From positions 1-48,038 of the forward strand of contig JABWBC010000010.1 in NCBI GenBank assembly GCA_013360695.1: a stretch of DNA of 48,038 bases. Reading direction: 5' to 3'. Each line of letters begins with the position of its first letter. The first letter of the stretch is position 1. The notes under the pieces were generated by a model. The model was not told the DNA's origin. It saw only the letters and a list, made by a program, of their open reading frames with translations, and ran no database searches. Source of the DNA: Phycisphaerales bacterium (GTDB taxonomy: Bacteria; Planctomycetota; Phycisphaerae; Phycisphaerales; UBA1924). Below are positions 1-12,764 of the stretch, in pieces. Made by a program: the position numbers and the translations under genes.

Positions 1-42
1 TTCCCAAGCTGAATGTCGGGAGTTCGATCCTCCTCGCCCGCT
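1..42 (+). tRNA. tRNA-Gly(CCC), 3' part
   Basis: The window opens inside the anticodon loop. Bases 1-7 (TTCCCAA) give anticodon CCC. The 3' half of the anticodon stem (8-12), variable loop (13-17), T-arm GGGAG/TTCGATC/CTCCT (18-34) and 3' acceptor strand CGCCCGC (35-41) follow. The discriminator base is T42, as is common for tRNA-Gly. CCA is not encoded. The 5' half lies outside the window. A recombinase remnant lies about 800 bp downstream, so this tRNA may have been an attachment site (inference). Confidence 0.88.
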
Positions 43-48
43 TTGTCT

Positions 49-95
49 GCCGCCGATGTCACCCCCCCCGGGGGGTGATGACACCGGCGGCTTTT
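49..95 (+). terminator. Intrinsic terminator after tRNA-Gly
   Basis: Outer arms GCCGCCG (49-55) and CGGCGGC (85-91) and inner arms TCACCCCCC / GGGGGGTGA form a long, very GC-rich hairpin. TTTT (92-95) follows directly. It should end transcription of the tRNA-Gly gene. Confidence 0.85.
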
Positions 96-204
96 CGTTG
101 ACAAACTCCGCAGAAGTCGCGAGTTCCGGCGAGGCGGGCGAGGGCGGCCGGATCGGGGCCAACGGCCGGACGATGACAGGGAATGACCTGGGTGGACGCT
201 CGCT

Positions 205-236
205 TGTGCAAGCGCGTGTGCAAGCGTTGTGCAAGG
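205..236. repeat. Three short direct repeats TGTGCAAG
   Basis: TGTGCAAG occurs at 205-212, 217-224 and 228-235, spaced 12 and 11 bp, close to one helical turn. The rest of the 43-323 interval has no convincing gene. The repeats lie between the tRNA 3' end and the recombinase remnant, so they could be leftover integrase arm-type sites or a protein-binding array. Both readings are inference. Confidence 0.4.
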
Positions 237-323
237 TGTGGCGCCTCCGATTCCCCGCATCTGCCTCCGCACGCGTTGGACCGGCGGGCTGGTGACCGGC
301 ATCATCGCGCCGCGCAAAGCGAT

Positions 324-806
324 TCAGGGGTTGGGGGCGGAGGCGGGCGTGGGTGAGGCCCGCCCGCTCGCGGCCTTCGCGAGCGCAGCGGCCGCGGCTT
401 CGCGGCGGACCTGGCTCAGATTCACCCACGCCCCGAAGGCGCCGATGACGAGGCCCGCGATCACAAGGAATCGCGACGCCGCTTGACCGCTCATGGACAT
501 CGACATCCCCATGAGGCGTAACGTCACCGGCGCGTCACTGCCAATCTCGATCATGATGAAGAGGTAGATCAGCACGGCAAACGCCGTTACCTTGGCATAA
601 CTCGCAACCCTGCCCGAGCGTGTGCTGGCGCTCGCGTCGGGCCTGTGAGACAGGGTTGAGATCGAGACAAAGCAGAGCAGCGTCAGGATCGGGGCGAGCC
701 AGTCGGCCACCCATGCGACTTTGTAGACCTCACCGACGATGACTGCCGCAATGGCGAGCACGGCCAGCATGAAGTACACGAACCACGCGTGTTTGACCAG
801 GTTCAT
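324..806 (-). CDS. Small multi-pass membrane protein, unknown function
   Basis: A 160-residue protein with about four hydrophobic segments (near residues 8-26, 32-52, 70-90 and 107-130). Its C-terminal tail is rich in Ala, Arg and Pro. I recognise no family. The ATG at 806 is preceded by TAAACT and a 5-nt gap with no ribosome binding site, like several other genes here. It lies between the tRNA-Gly terminator and the recombinase remnant, so it may be cargo of a lost element, although its base composition looks ordinary. The membrane-segment pattern makes it more credible than a chance ORF. Confidence 0.6.
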   Translation of the reverse strand: MNLVKHAWFVYFMLAVLAIAAVIVGEVYKVAWVADWLAPILTLLCFVSISTLSHRPDASASTRSGRVASYAKVTAFAVLIYLFIMIEIGSDAPVTLRLMGMSMSMSGQAASRFLVIAGLVIGAFGAWVNLSQVRREAAAAALAKAASGRASPTPASAPNP

Positions 807-811
807 GACTT

Positions 812-817
812 AGTTTA
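812..817 (-). promoter_or_regulatory. -10-like TAAACT before the membrane protein
   Basis: On the minus strand TAAACT is followed by AAGTC and then the ATG at 806. The 5-nt gap would place the transcription start at or next to the start codon. No clear -35 box was found. Confidence 0.4.
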
Positions 818-838
818 GCAACCATCACGCCGCCACCG

Positions 839-1088
839 TTACGCGTTGCGGAGTGAACTCACCGCTGCTTTCGCCGGCGCGTACTTGCCAAATGCGTCGT
901 GGATGCCCAGGGGCAGGTCCGGCAGGATGGCCACCGCACCGGCCGCGTCGAGGAGTTTCGGGTCGGTGAAGACGTCGGCGGCGAGGCTCGGGTCGCTGTG
1001 CCGCATCGCGGCTTCGGGCGTGCATCGAGGTGCCCGCCTTCGTCGTGTGCTTCAATGCAAGGTAATCAGCGATCTCTCGCGAGCGTCG
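839..1088 (-). pseudogene. Tyrosine recombinase (integrase) C-terminal remnant
   Basis: Reading the minus strand down from the ligA stop, one frame gives EIADYLALKHTTKAGTSMHA. Another frame then gives AAMRHSDPSLAADVFTDPKL, then LLDAAGAVAILPDLPL and a stop at 839-841. The pattern MRHSD...(Y)TDPxLLDxAGAV..LP matches the C-terminus of planctomycete phage-type integrases, whose catalytic Tyr lies in the YTDP position. Here that residue is Phe. A frame change, the missing core domain and the lost Tyr indicate a dead gene. The last frame alone could encode 55 residues from ATG 1006, but I read it as decay. The family assignment is from memory of the motif and was not searched. Confidence 0.6.
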
Positions 1089-7168
<6,080 letters not shown>

Positions 7169-7198
7169 CCGGACATCGTTCCCGATGACCCGCGCGCG

Positions 7199-7228
7199 TT
7201 GGCCGATGGCAAACGTCGGGCGTACACT
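7199..7228 (+). promoter_or_regulatory. Candidate promoter of tRNA-Met
   Basis: TTGGCC (7199-7204, four matches to TTGACA), an 18-bp spacer and TACACT (7223-7228) lie just upstream of the mature tRNA 5' end at 7240. Expected initiation is near 7235. Confidence 0.5.
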
Positions 7229-7239
7229 TGGTTTGCCCT

Positions 7240-7314
7240 GCCGAGGTAGCTCAGCTGGTTTAGAGCGCTGGATTCATAACCCGGAGGTCGGCGGTTCGAG
7301 TCCGCCCCTCGGCA
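7240..7314 (+). tRNA. tRNA-Met(CAT)
   Basis: Acceptor GCCGAGG (7240-7246) pairs with CCTCGGC (7307-7313); discriminator A is at 7314. The D-arm is GCTC/GAGC, the anticodon loop TTCATAA gives CAT, and the T-arm is GGCGG/TTCGAGT/CCGCC. The GGATTCATAACCC arm with an A31-C39 mismatch is typical of elongator tRNA-Met rather than initiator or Ile2, though lysidine-modified tRNA-Ile cannot be fully excluded. CCA is not encoded. Confidence 0.93.
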
Positions 7315-7315
7315 T

Positions 7316-7576
7316 TTGAGCACGATCGCCAACAGTTCCGACGCGCCCACCCTCCGGGAGCGGGTCGCCAAGGTCATCGACCTCATCCGCCCGGCGGTGC
7401 AATCCGACGGCGGAGACCTTGAGTTGGTGGATATCACGCCCGGTGGAGTGGTTCAGATCCGGCTGCATGGGGCCTGCGTGGGCTGTCCGTCGAGCGCCAT
7501 CACCCTTCAGATGGGCGTGGAACGGAATCTCAAGACGCATGTGCCGGAAGTCACTGGCGTTGAGGCGGTCGGTTGA
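7316..7576 (+). CDS. NifU C-terminal-domain iron-sulfur scaffold
   Basis: An 86-residue single NifU-like domain: RVAKVIDLIRPAVQSDGGDL, then GVVQIRLHGACVGCPSSAIT with the CxxC cluster-binding motif, then LQMGVERNLK. Proteins of this type (Nfu) carry or assemble Fe-S clusters for apoproteins. No ATG or GTG precedes the conserved domain, so the start is taken as TTG 7316-7318, only one base after the tRNA-Met discriminator. There is no ribosome binding site outside the tRNA. Release of the tRNA 3' end would therefore leave a message that begins almost exactly at the start codon. Confidence 0.88.
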   Translation: MSTIANSSDAPTLRERVAKVIDLIRPAVQSDGGDLELVDITPGGVVQIRLHGACVGCPSSAITLQMGVERNLKTHVPEVTGVEAVG

Positions 7577-7647
7577 CGCGCAAGCCATGCCCGAGCGGTT
7601 CTTGTTCGGGTCGATTTCATAAGTCCTTGACATATCGGGCCTAGGAA

Positions 7648-7667
7648 ATGGAAGGCGGGGCTTCCAT
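7648..7667 (+). promoter_or_regulatory. Perfect inverted repeat between nfu and csrA
   Basis: ATGGAAG (7648-7654) and CTTCCAT (7661-7667) flank GCGGGG. It could be an operator or a weak terminator for the Nfu gene, although no T-run follows. It overlaps the -35 position expected for the TATAAC box at 7685. Confidence 0.4.
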
Positions 7668-7690
7668 GTGGGGCGGGTTTCGGGTATAAC
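7662..7690 (+). promoter_or_regulatory. Candidate csrA promoter
   Basis: TATAAC (7685-7690) is a good -10 box. Seventeen bases upstream is TTCCAT (7662-7667), a poor -35. Initiation would be near 7697, giving a leader of about 52 nt that starts just before the hairpin at 7700-7740. Confidence 0.5.
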
Positions 7691-7699
7691 TCCGCGTCG

Positions 7700-7740
7700 G
7701 TGGGAAGCGGCCCACGGAAATCGGGCCGCTTGGGTGGGAG
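7700..7740 (+). promoter_or_regulatory. Structured csrA leader with a GGA loop motif (putative CsrA autoregulatory site)
   Basis: AAGCGGCCC (7705-7713) and GGGCCGCTT (7723-7731) form a perfect 9-bp stem. The 9-nt loop ACGGAAATC carries ACGGA, matching the ANGGA core bound by CsrA/RsmA. A second GGA lies inside the ribosome binding site GGTGGGAG, about 21 nt downstream. GTGGG at 7700-7704 or 7734-7738 can pair with CCCAC (7711-7715), giving competing folds, one of which would hide the ribosome binding site. Confidence 0.6.
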
Positions 7741-7748
7741 TGATTCCG

Positions 7749-7964
7749 ATGCTGGTCATTACTCGGCGTGAAGGCGAAGAAGTCGTCATCGGCGATCCGC
7801 GGAATCCGATCGGGATTGTGCGGATCGCGTCGGTGAAGGGTGAGCGGGTGCGGGTCGCGTTTGATTTCCCGCGCGAGGTTGAAATCAACCGGCGTGAGAT
7901 CGCCGACCAGATCGTGACCCAGGAGCCGACGGTGGTCGGCGTGATCAAGCCCGAGACGGCATGA
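7749..7964 (+). CDS. csrA: Translational regulator CsrA
   Basis: A 71-residue CsrA/RsmA homologue. It begins MLVITRREGEEVVIGD, with the Leu4 and Arg6-type residues of the RNA-binding beta-1 strand, and contains EVEINRREIADQI, equivalent to the VxVxREEI region with the second RNA-contact Arg. The family forms dimers that bind ANGGA sites in mRNA leaders and block or stabilise translation. The start at 7749 is set by the conserved MLVITR and GGGAG about 8 nt upstream. No flagellar genes, which often flank csrA, are present, so its targets here are unknown. Confidence 0.92.
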   Translation: MLVITRREGEEVVIGDPRNPIGIVRIASVKGERVRVAFDFPREVEINRREIADQIVTQEPTVVGVIKPETA

Positions 7965-8160
7965 TCGGGGCCGAGTCGGCCTGAGCGTTGACCGCGACGC
8001 GGTGATCCATTGATCGTCCAGACAAGCTCTCGACGGTTCTGCGGGCCGGTGGTTCAGCACAGGGCCGAGCGATCAGCGTGCGCAAAGTCAATTGGACCTT
8101 TTGATTCATTGAGCCCGGGGTTCTCCGCGTCATCATCAATGGCGAGAGAGGAGAATACCC

Positions 8161-8916
8161 ATGAGATCCTCGCTGGCAGCGTTGCTTGTATCGGCGGCGG
8201 CGTCGGGCGCTTCGGCGCAGAACATCCTGTTCAACCCGGACTTTGAAGAGCTCGCGTATCTGAACTCCGGGCAGACGCAGGTCGGTGTCGGCGAGCAGAA
8301 GATGTTTGTCCGCGACCACTGGTTGCCCGGCTACGACGCCGGCATTTACGGCATCATGGACTGGATTCATAGCTGGTCGGATGTGGGCTTTGGCGAGGGC
8401 GCCCGGGACGCCGGGCTCTCCCGCGCCGACTTTGGCGGGAGCGGCGACACCCAGTACGCGTTCATCAACAACTGGGACACTCGCCTCAGCCAGGTTACGT
8501 CGCACAGCATCGCGGCCGGCGAGGTGTTCAACGCGAGCATCTACGTCGGGGCACGCGGACCCAACCAGGGCGGGCGCGTGCAGCTCTGGGCCGGTGTTCC
8601 GAGCTATGACAACCCCGACATCTTCGACTCCAGCGCGGTGCTGCTGGCGGACCTGAAGGTTGCGACCGGCGACTGGACCGATTTCACGCCGGACATAGTG
8701 CTTGATGAGGGTGTGTGGAACCAGGCTTTGCTGTCCGTCACGATCCCCGACGGCAGCAGCGCGATCGGCCTGCCGCTCACGATGTCATTTTTGACGAGCG
8801 GCGGATCCTGGGGAGCTCTGAACTTCGATGCTGCCTCACTCGAAGTCGTGCCTTCCGCGGGAACGTGGGCCTTGGCGGCGATCGCGGGCTTCTTCGTGTT
8901 CCGTCGCGCACGATGA
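8161..8916 (+). CDS. Secreted protein with PEP-CTERM-like sorting tail
   Basis: A 251-residue protein with signal peptide MRSSLAALLVSAAASGASAQ. The body (residues about 22-220, starting NILFNPDFEELAYLNSG) resembles beta-sandwich carbohydrate-binding-like domains of planctomycete exported proteins. The C-terminus is VPSAGTWALAAIAGFFVF then RRAR: a short Pro/Gly motif, a membrane helix and an Arg end, as in PEP-CTERM substrates of exosortases. The ribosome binding site AGAGGAG lies just before the ATG. No exosortase is in the window. Confidence 0.8.
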   Translation: MRSSLAALLVSAAASGASAQNILFNPDFEELAYLNSGQTQVGVGEQKMFVRDHWLPGYDAGIYGIMDWIHSWSDVGFGEGARDAGLSRADFGGSGDTQYAFINNWDTRLSQVTSHSIAAGEVFNASIYVGARGPNQGGRVQLWAGVPSYDNPDIFDSSAVLLADLKVATGDWTDFTPDIVLDEGVWNQALLSVTIPDGSSAIGLPLTMSFLTSGGSWGALNFDAASLEVVPSAGTWALAAIAGFFVFRRAR

Positions 8917-8945
8917 AGCCGAGAGAGAGACGAGGGGGAGTGGTT

Positions 8946-9005
8946 GGCGCCCTTGGCTCCTTCGAGGGCGCCGCATCGCGGGCCCGTTGAGAAGAGCGGG
9001 TCCGC
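8946..9005. terminator. Two hairpins between convergent genes
   Basis: GGCGCCCT (8946-8953) pairs with AGGGCGCC (8965-8972). GCGGGCCCG (8978-8986) pairs with CGGGTCCGC (8997-9005) with one G-U pair. They lie between the ends of the convergent PEP-CTERM-like gene and topoisomerase VI B gene. There is no T-run, so factor-independent termination is uncertain. Confidence 0.45.
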
Positions 9006-9086
9006 GACTTTCGTAGGTACGCAGCAACGCAGCTCTGGAGCGATGTGCCGTCCGGGCCGCGCACACATCGGCGGGGCGACCTGATC

Positions 9087-11606
9087 TCAGAAGAGTCGCG
9101 GGCCGTCGTCGATCGGCACGAGCTTGCCGTCGACGAGTCGCAGCTTGGGTTTGCTTGGTTTGGCGGCCGGTCCCTCGGGAACCTTCGCGATCTTGGTCAC
9201 GAGCGACGAGGTCTTCGGCGACTCGCGCGATGGCTTTTCGGATGATTTCTTCGGCGCGCGCTTTGGTTCAGCCTTTTCTTCCGGCTTGGCCGTGGACTTG
9301 GTTGATGGCTTGGCGTCCCGCTTGGCCGCGAGCTTCGAATCAGCACGCGCGTCAAACCTAGGCGCGGGTCCGCCGCGCCTGGGAGAGTCTTCGTCGCGGA
9401 GCGACGCCACCTTTAACGCCGCGGCTTCGGCCTTGGAGAACTCGAGCGGAGGGGAGTCGTCGTCGCGGGACGCTTTGCCTCGCGTTGGCTCGGGCGCGGA
9501 GGAGCGAGACTCGCGCGACGCACGCTTGCCTCGGGTCTTGGGCGCGTCATCGAGATCGAGCGCTGGCGCGGCGCCGGCGGCCCGCCCGGGCGTGTCGGGC
9601 GAGGGAGCATCGACGATGATCACGCCGTCTTGGTCCGACGGATCGTCCTTCATCGCCTTGCCCTCGTCGTCGAGCTCGACATCGGCGATCGCGGTCTTGG
9701 ACCTGGCCTGCGCCAGAAGCGCCTCGTAGAGCTTCTTGGCGTCGGCGCCGGTGATGGCATTGCACGCCTTGGCGATCTCGCCGATGTACTTCTGGAAGAC
9801 GTCTCGGCGCTCGCCCTCGCGTTTCATCTTGGCGCGCTTGCGCAGGTAGATGCCGAGCTTTCGCCCGCACTCCATGAGCGCGAGCTTCATTTCCTTGCGG
9901 ATTTCGTCGTAGTCGGCGATCGCTTCCTTCGACTCGCTGGTGAACGGCACCCACACGCTGGCCATGTGGATCATGATGACCAGCGGCCCAACCGGCAGGC
10001 TGTTGCGCGGGTGCTGCAGGTCGTAGTTCCGCCAGTTCGTCTCAGTCACCGCCTTGAAGCTCGAGCACGCGCTCTGCTGGAACAGCAACGGCACGCGGTT
10101 GGCGAAACGGATCACGCGCGAGGAATCGTCCGCGGCCAACTCGCCGCCGAACGCGATGGCGGCCTCGATCAGGAACGGACGCCCGCGGTAGATGTCGGGC
10201 TCGCGGCTGGACGCGGCGTAGAACTCCGCTCGCACGCCCTTGAACATGCCCTTGAGCAACTGCTGCACGCCGATCGGTGCCAGGCAGTCGGTGGGCGGCG
10301 GCGCGAGCTTGGAATCCTGGAACTCCTTGTACAGCTTCTCGGCCTGCGGCGGCTCGATGTCGGCGACTTTGGTGCGGCTTGTCACGCCGATCTTGGAACA
10401 GAACTCGCTGGCGGTCGGGGCGGAGATGCGGCAGAACTTCTCCTGCAGGAAGGCGTAGAGCGTGCCGCCCTTTTCTGCGGCCTCGTAGTCCTTGAGCATC
10501 TGCAGCAGGATGCCGAGCTCGATCCCTTTGGGGTGCGGCTGAATTTCCTTGGTCTCGGGCGGGAGTTCGCTCACCGCGCGAGGGAAGACGACCAGGGGGC
10601 CCATGTCCTCGGTCATCACGGGGTCGGTGTTGGAAGTCGAGCCCGAATCGCTCGCGGACGATGGAGCTTCGCCGTTCTTGCCCCCGGGTTCGCCGACGGC
10701 CGGCTTGCCCTTCTTCAAGAGGGGCGTGTCGTCCTCCTCCTCGATCGTGCGGGTCGGGCGCACAAGAACGATTCTGGCATGCGGATTGGCGATGGCGGTG
10801 AGTTCGAGGAACTCGTCGACGCTGCCGCGGCCCTTCTGGTACTTGCCCTCGAGCTCGATCGTGACGCTGGTTCCGGTCGGAAAACTGGCGGGGCTCAGGA
10901 ACTCGCCACGCTCGGCGAGTTCGCGCACGGCGGGGTTCAGCTCGCGGAGGCGTGCGAGCGGGAAGTCGTCCGTCTCGTCGTCGGCGGTGACCTCAGCGCG
11001 ATTGGTCTTGGTGTTCATCGCCAACTCGATGTGGTGCGCGGCCTTGCGTGCATCGGGGCGGGTCTGGATCATCATGGGCTTGCCGGTGGTGATCAGGCCG
11101 TACATGCCTGCGGCGGAGATACCGATGCCCTGCTGGCCTCGCGACATCTTGAGGCGATGGAATTTCGAGCCATAGAGGAGGCGGCCGAAGATGTTCTCGA
11201 CCTGCTTGCGGACGATGCCCGGGCCGTTGTCGACGATGGTGACGCGGTAGCGCCCGGACTTGGCGGCCTTGGACTTTTTGGCCTCGGCGGCGTCGTCCTT
11301 GGCGTTCGGGGACTTCGGCGGCTTGCTGTTTTCATCGAGGTCTTCGATGACGACGACGATTTCGGGGAGGATGCCGGCTTCCTCGCAGGCGTCGAGGCTG
11401 TTGTCGACGGCCTCCTTCACCGTGGTCAGGAGCGCCTTGCGGGGATTGTCAAAGCCCAGCAGGTGCCGGTTCTTGGCGAAGAACTCGGACACGGAGATGT
11501 CGCGCTGCTTGGCGGCCATGGACTCGGCCGTCGCGCGGGGGGTGGATTTCTTGGGCGTCGTTCCGTCTTTGGCCAACGGGAGTTCCAGAACAGGGGACTG
11601 TGACAT
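9087..11606 (-). CDS. top6B: DNA topoisomerase VI subunit B
   Basis: An 839-residue ATPase subunit of the type IIB topoisomerase. The GHKL fold shows the N box KEAVDNSLDACEEAGILPE, G1 box VDNGPGI and G2 box SRGQQGIGISAAGMYG. The transducer contains GPLVIMIHMASVWVPFTSES followed by K, the switch-Lys region. Relative to archaeal proteins it has charged insertions near residues 95-125 and 305-350 and an Ala/Lys/Arg/Ser-rich, probably disordered tail of about 200 residues. ATG 11606 is chosen because AGGAGG lies about 10 nt upstream; the frame is open further upstream. Subunit A is at 16885-18018 on the other strand. Confidence 0.93.
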   Translation of the reverse strand: MSQSPVLELPLAKDGTTPKKSTPRATAESMAAKQRDISVSEFFAKNRHLLGFDNPRKALLTTVKEAVDNSLDACEEAGILPEIVVVIEDLDENSKPPKSPNAKDDAAEAKKSKAAKSGRYRVTIVDNGPGIVRKQVENIFGRLLYGSKFHRLKMSRGQQGIGISAAGMYGLITTGKPMMIQTRPDARKAAHHIELAMNTKTNRAEVTADDETDDFPLARLRELNPAVRELAERGEFLSPASFPTGTSVTIELEGKYQKGRGSVDEFLELTAIANPHARIVLVRPTRTIEEEDDTPLLKKGKPAVGEPGGKNGEAPSSASDSGSTSNTDPVMTEDMGPLVVFPRAVSELPPETKEIQPHPKGIELGILLQMLKDYEAAEKGGTLYAFLQEKFCRISAPTASEFCSKIGVTSRTKVADIEPPQAEKLYKEFQDSKLAPPPTDCLAPIGVQQLLKGMFKGVRAEFYAASSREPDIYRGRPFLIEAAIAFGGELAADDSSRVIRFANRVPLLFQQSACSSFKAVTETNWRNYDLQHPRNSLPVGPLVIMIHMASVWVPFTSESKEAIADYDEIRKEMKLALMECGRKLGIYLRKRAKMKREGERRDVFQKYIGEIAKACNAITGADAKKLYEALLAQARSKTAIADVELDDEGKAMKDDPSDQDGVIIVDAPSPDTPGRAAGAAPALDLDDAPKTRGKRASRESRSSAPEPTRGKASRDDDSPPLEFSKAEAAALKVASLRDEDSPRRGGPAPRFDARADSKLAAKRDAKPSTKSTAKPEEKAEPKRAPKKSSEKPSRESPKTSSLVTKIAKVPEGPAAKPSKPKLRLVDGKLVPIDDGPRLF

Positions 11607-11780
11607 GTCGGCGAGCCCTCCTTGGCATCGGCGCGGGGGAGTGTATGGCGGGCAAGGCAGGGAGTGGCCCGCGGACGCCCGGAAGGGCGTTCGGCGTGGG
11701 GCGATTTGGACGGTGTACGGGCGATCTTGAAGTTCGCGCAAATCAGGCACCTGAGGGGTGCGAGCGGAAGGCGGAGTCGT

Positions 11781-11786
11781 TATACT
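11781..11786 (+). promoter_or_regulatory. -10 box TATACT upstream of PEP-CTERM gene
   Basis: TATACT is a near-consensus -10 element. It lies 120 bp before the start codon at 11906, in the 300-bp gap after the divergent topoisomerase VI B gene. No clear -35 box precedes it. I see no other gene in this gap. Confidence 0.45.
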
Positions 11787-11905
11787 TCCTCCGCCCAGAG
11801 AGGGCCCAGACAGGTGCTTTGCGCGGGATTCCGCCCGGAAGGGGAGGGACTTCTTCCGGTCTTGCGCAGGGCCTACTTCCCTGGCTGGTTAGGAGGGTAG
11901 AAAAG

Positions 11906-12556
11906 ATGAAGATTTTTGCTTTGGCCGTTCTCGCGGCCAGCGCGGGCGTTGCGTCCGCGGCTGTCACTGTTTCGCAATGGGACCTCACCGGCACGCCCGG
12001 TGACCAGGCCTTCACGGCCGGCTCGGGCGTCGCCAACGTGACTGCCGACAACCTGACGCGCGGCGCGGGCCTGACCGCCAACACCGGCGGCAACTCGCTG
12101 AATTCGTCCGGCTGGAGCCAGCAGGCGACCGACTACGTCAGCCTTGGTTTCACCGTGGCGGGCGGCTATGGCGTCGACCTCAAGGATTTCTACTTCGGCG
12201 CTCGCTCGTCAAACACCGGGCCGGGTCTCATGGGTCTGTACTACAGCGGCGACGGCTTTGCCAGTCCGATCGCTTCGTTCGTGATGCCCTCGGGCTCGGT
12301 CTTCATCAACCAGGTCGTTGACCTCAGCGCTCTTCCGGTTCTGACCGGCAACGTTGAGTTCCGCTTTGCCCAGATCGGCAACGTGTCGGCCAACGGCGGC
12401 ACGACCAGCGGCTCGGGCACCTGGCGCATCACGGCCTACTTCGTCGGCGGGAATTTCGACCGCAACCTGCAGTTCACGGGCGATGTCGTCCCGACCCCGG
12501 GCGCGGTCGCGCTGCTCGGCCTCGGCGGGCTCGTCGCCGGCCGTCGCCGCCGCTAA
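11906..12556 (+). CDS. Secreted PEP-CTERM-like protein
   Basis: A 216-residue protein with signal peptide MKIFALAVLAASAGVASA. The body is rich in Gly, Ser, Asn and Thr (VSQWDLTGTPGDQAFTAG, DFYFGARSSNTGPGLMG) and likely forms a beta-sandwich. The tail VPTPGAVALLGLGGLVAG then RRRR is the classic planctomycete variant of the PEP-CTERM signal. The start is fixed by AGGAGGG (11891-11897) 8 nt before the ATG; the frame runs further upstream without support. A strong terminator follows. Confidence 0.85.
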   Translation: MKIFALAVLAASAGVASAAVTVSQWDLTGTPGDQAFTAGSGVANVTADNLTRGAGLTANTGGNSLNSSGWSQQATDYVSLGFTVAGGYGVDLKDFYFGARSSNTGPGLMGLYYSGDGFASPIASFVMPSGSVFINQVVDLSALPVLTGNVEFRFAQIGNVSANGGTTSGSGTWRITAYFVGGNFDRNLQFTGDVVPTPGAVALLGLGGLVAGRRRR

Positions 12557-12634
12557 GTTCTTGTTTCTCGCGTCGGCCGCCGAATCCTGACCACTTCGGC
12601 GTCTGACTTCGGTTTGACCACAGTTCAGAACGAC

Positions 12635-12671
12635 GACACCGGGGCGCTTGTGGCGTCCCGGTGTTGTTTTT
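12635..12671 (+). terminator. Intrinsic terminator after PEP-CTERM gene
   Basis: GACACCGGG (12635-12643) pairs with CCCGGTGTT (12657-12665) across a GC-rich loop, followed by GTTTTT. This is a canonical Rho-independent terminator. Confidence 0.85.
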
Positions 12672-12695
12672 GAGCGGCGAATCCGGCGAGGTAAC

Positions 12696-12714
12696 GGCCT
12701 AAACTCCCCCTCAC
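12696..12714 (+). promoter_or_regulatory. ndk promoter core, shared with phoU
   Basis: GGCCTAAACTCCCCCTCAC contains -10 TAAACT (12700-12705). It matches the phoU upstream element at 43239-43257 at 17 of 19 positions. Initiation is expected in or just after the C-run, giving a leader of about 50 nt. Confidence 0.5.
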
Positions 12715-12764
12715 CCATCGCGACGCGGGCGAACGCCCTCTCGCGGCATTTCGGAGAACGAACC

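Noticed and set aside
205-236. CRISPR-like repeat array
   Set aside because: Repeats are only 8 bp with 3-4 bp spacers and there are three of them; no cas genes.
825-1055. 76-residue Arg-rich open frame as a separate gene
   Set aside because: It is one frame of the recombinase remnant; its Arg/Pro-rich part is out of frame with the conserved end.
8092-8120. Promoter TTGGAC upstream of the first PEP-CTERM gene
   Set aside because: No acceptable -10 box lies 16-18 bp downstream; too weak to list.
7965-8160. Small gene or RNA between csrA and the PEP-CTERM gene
   Set aside because: No convincing frame or structure; only the ribosome binding site near 8150 is clear.
9630-11603. 657-residue open frame on the plus strand
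   Set aside because: Antisense to topoisomerase VI B, whose motifs are unmistakable.
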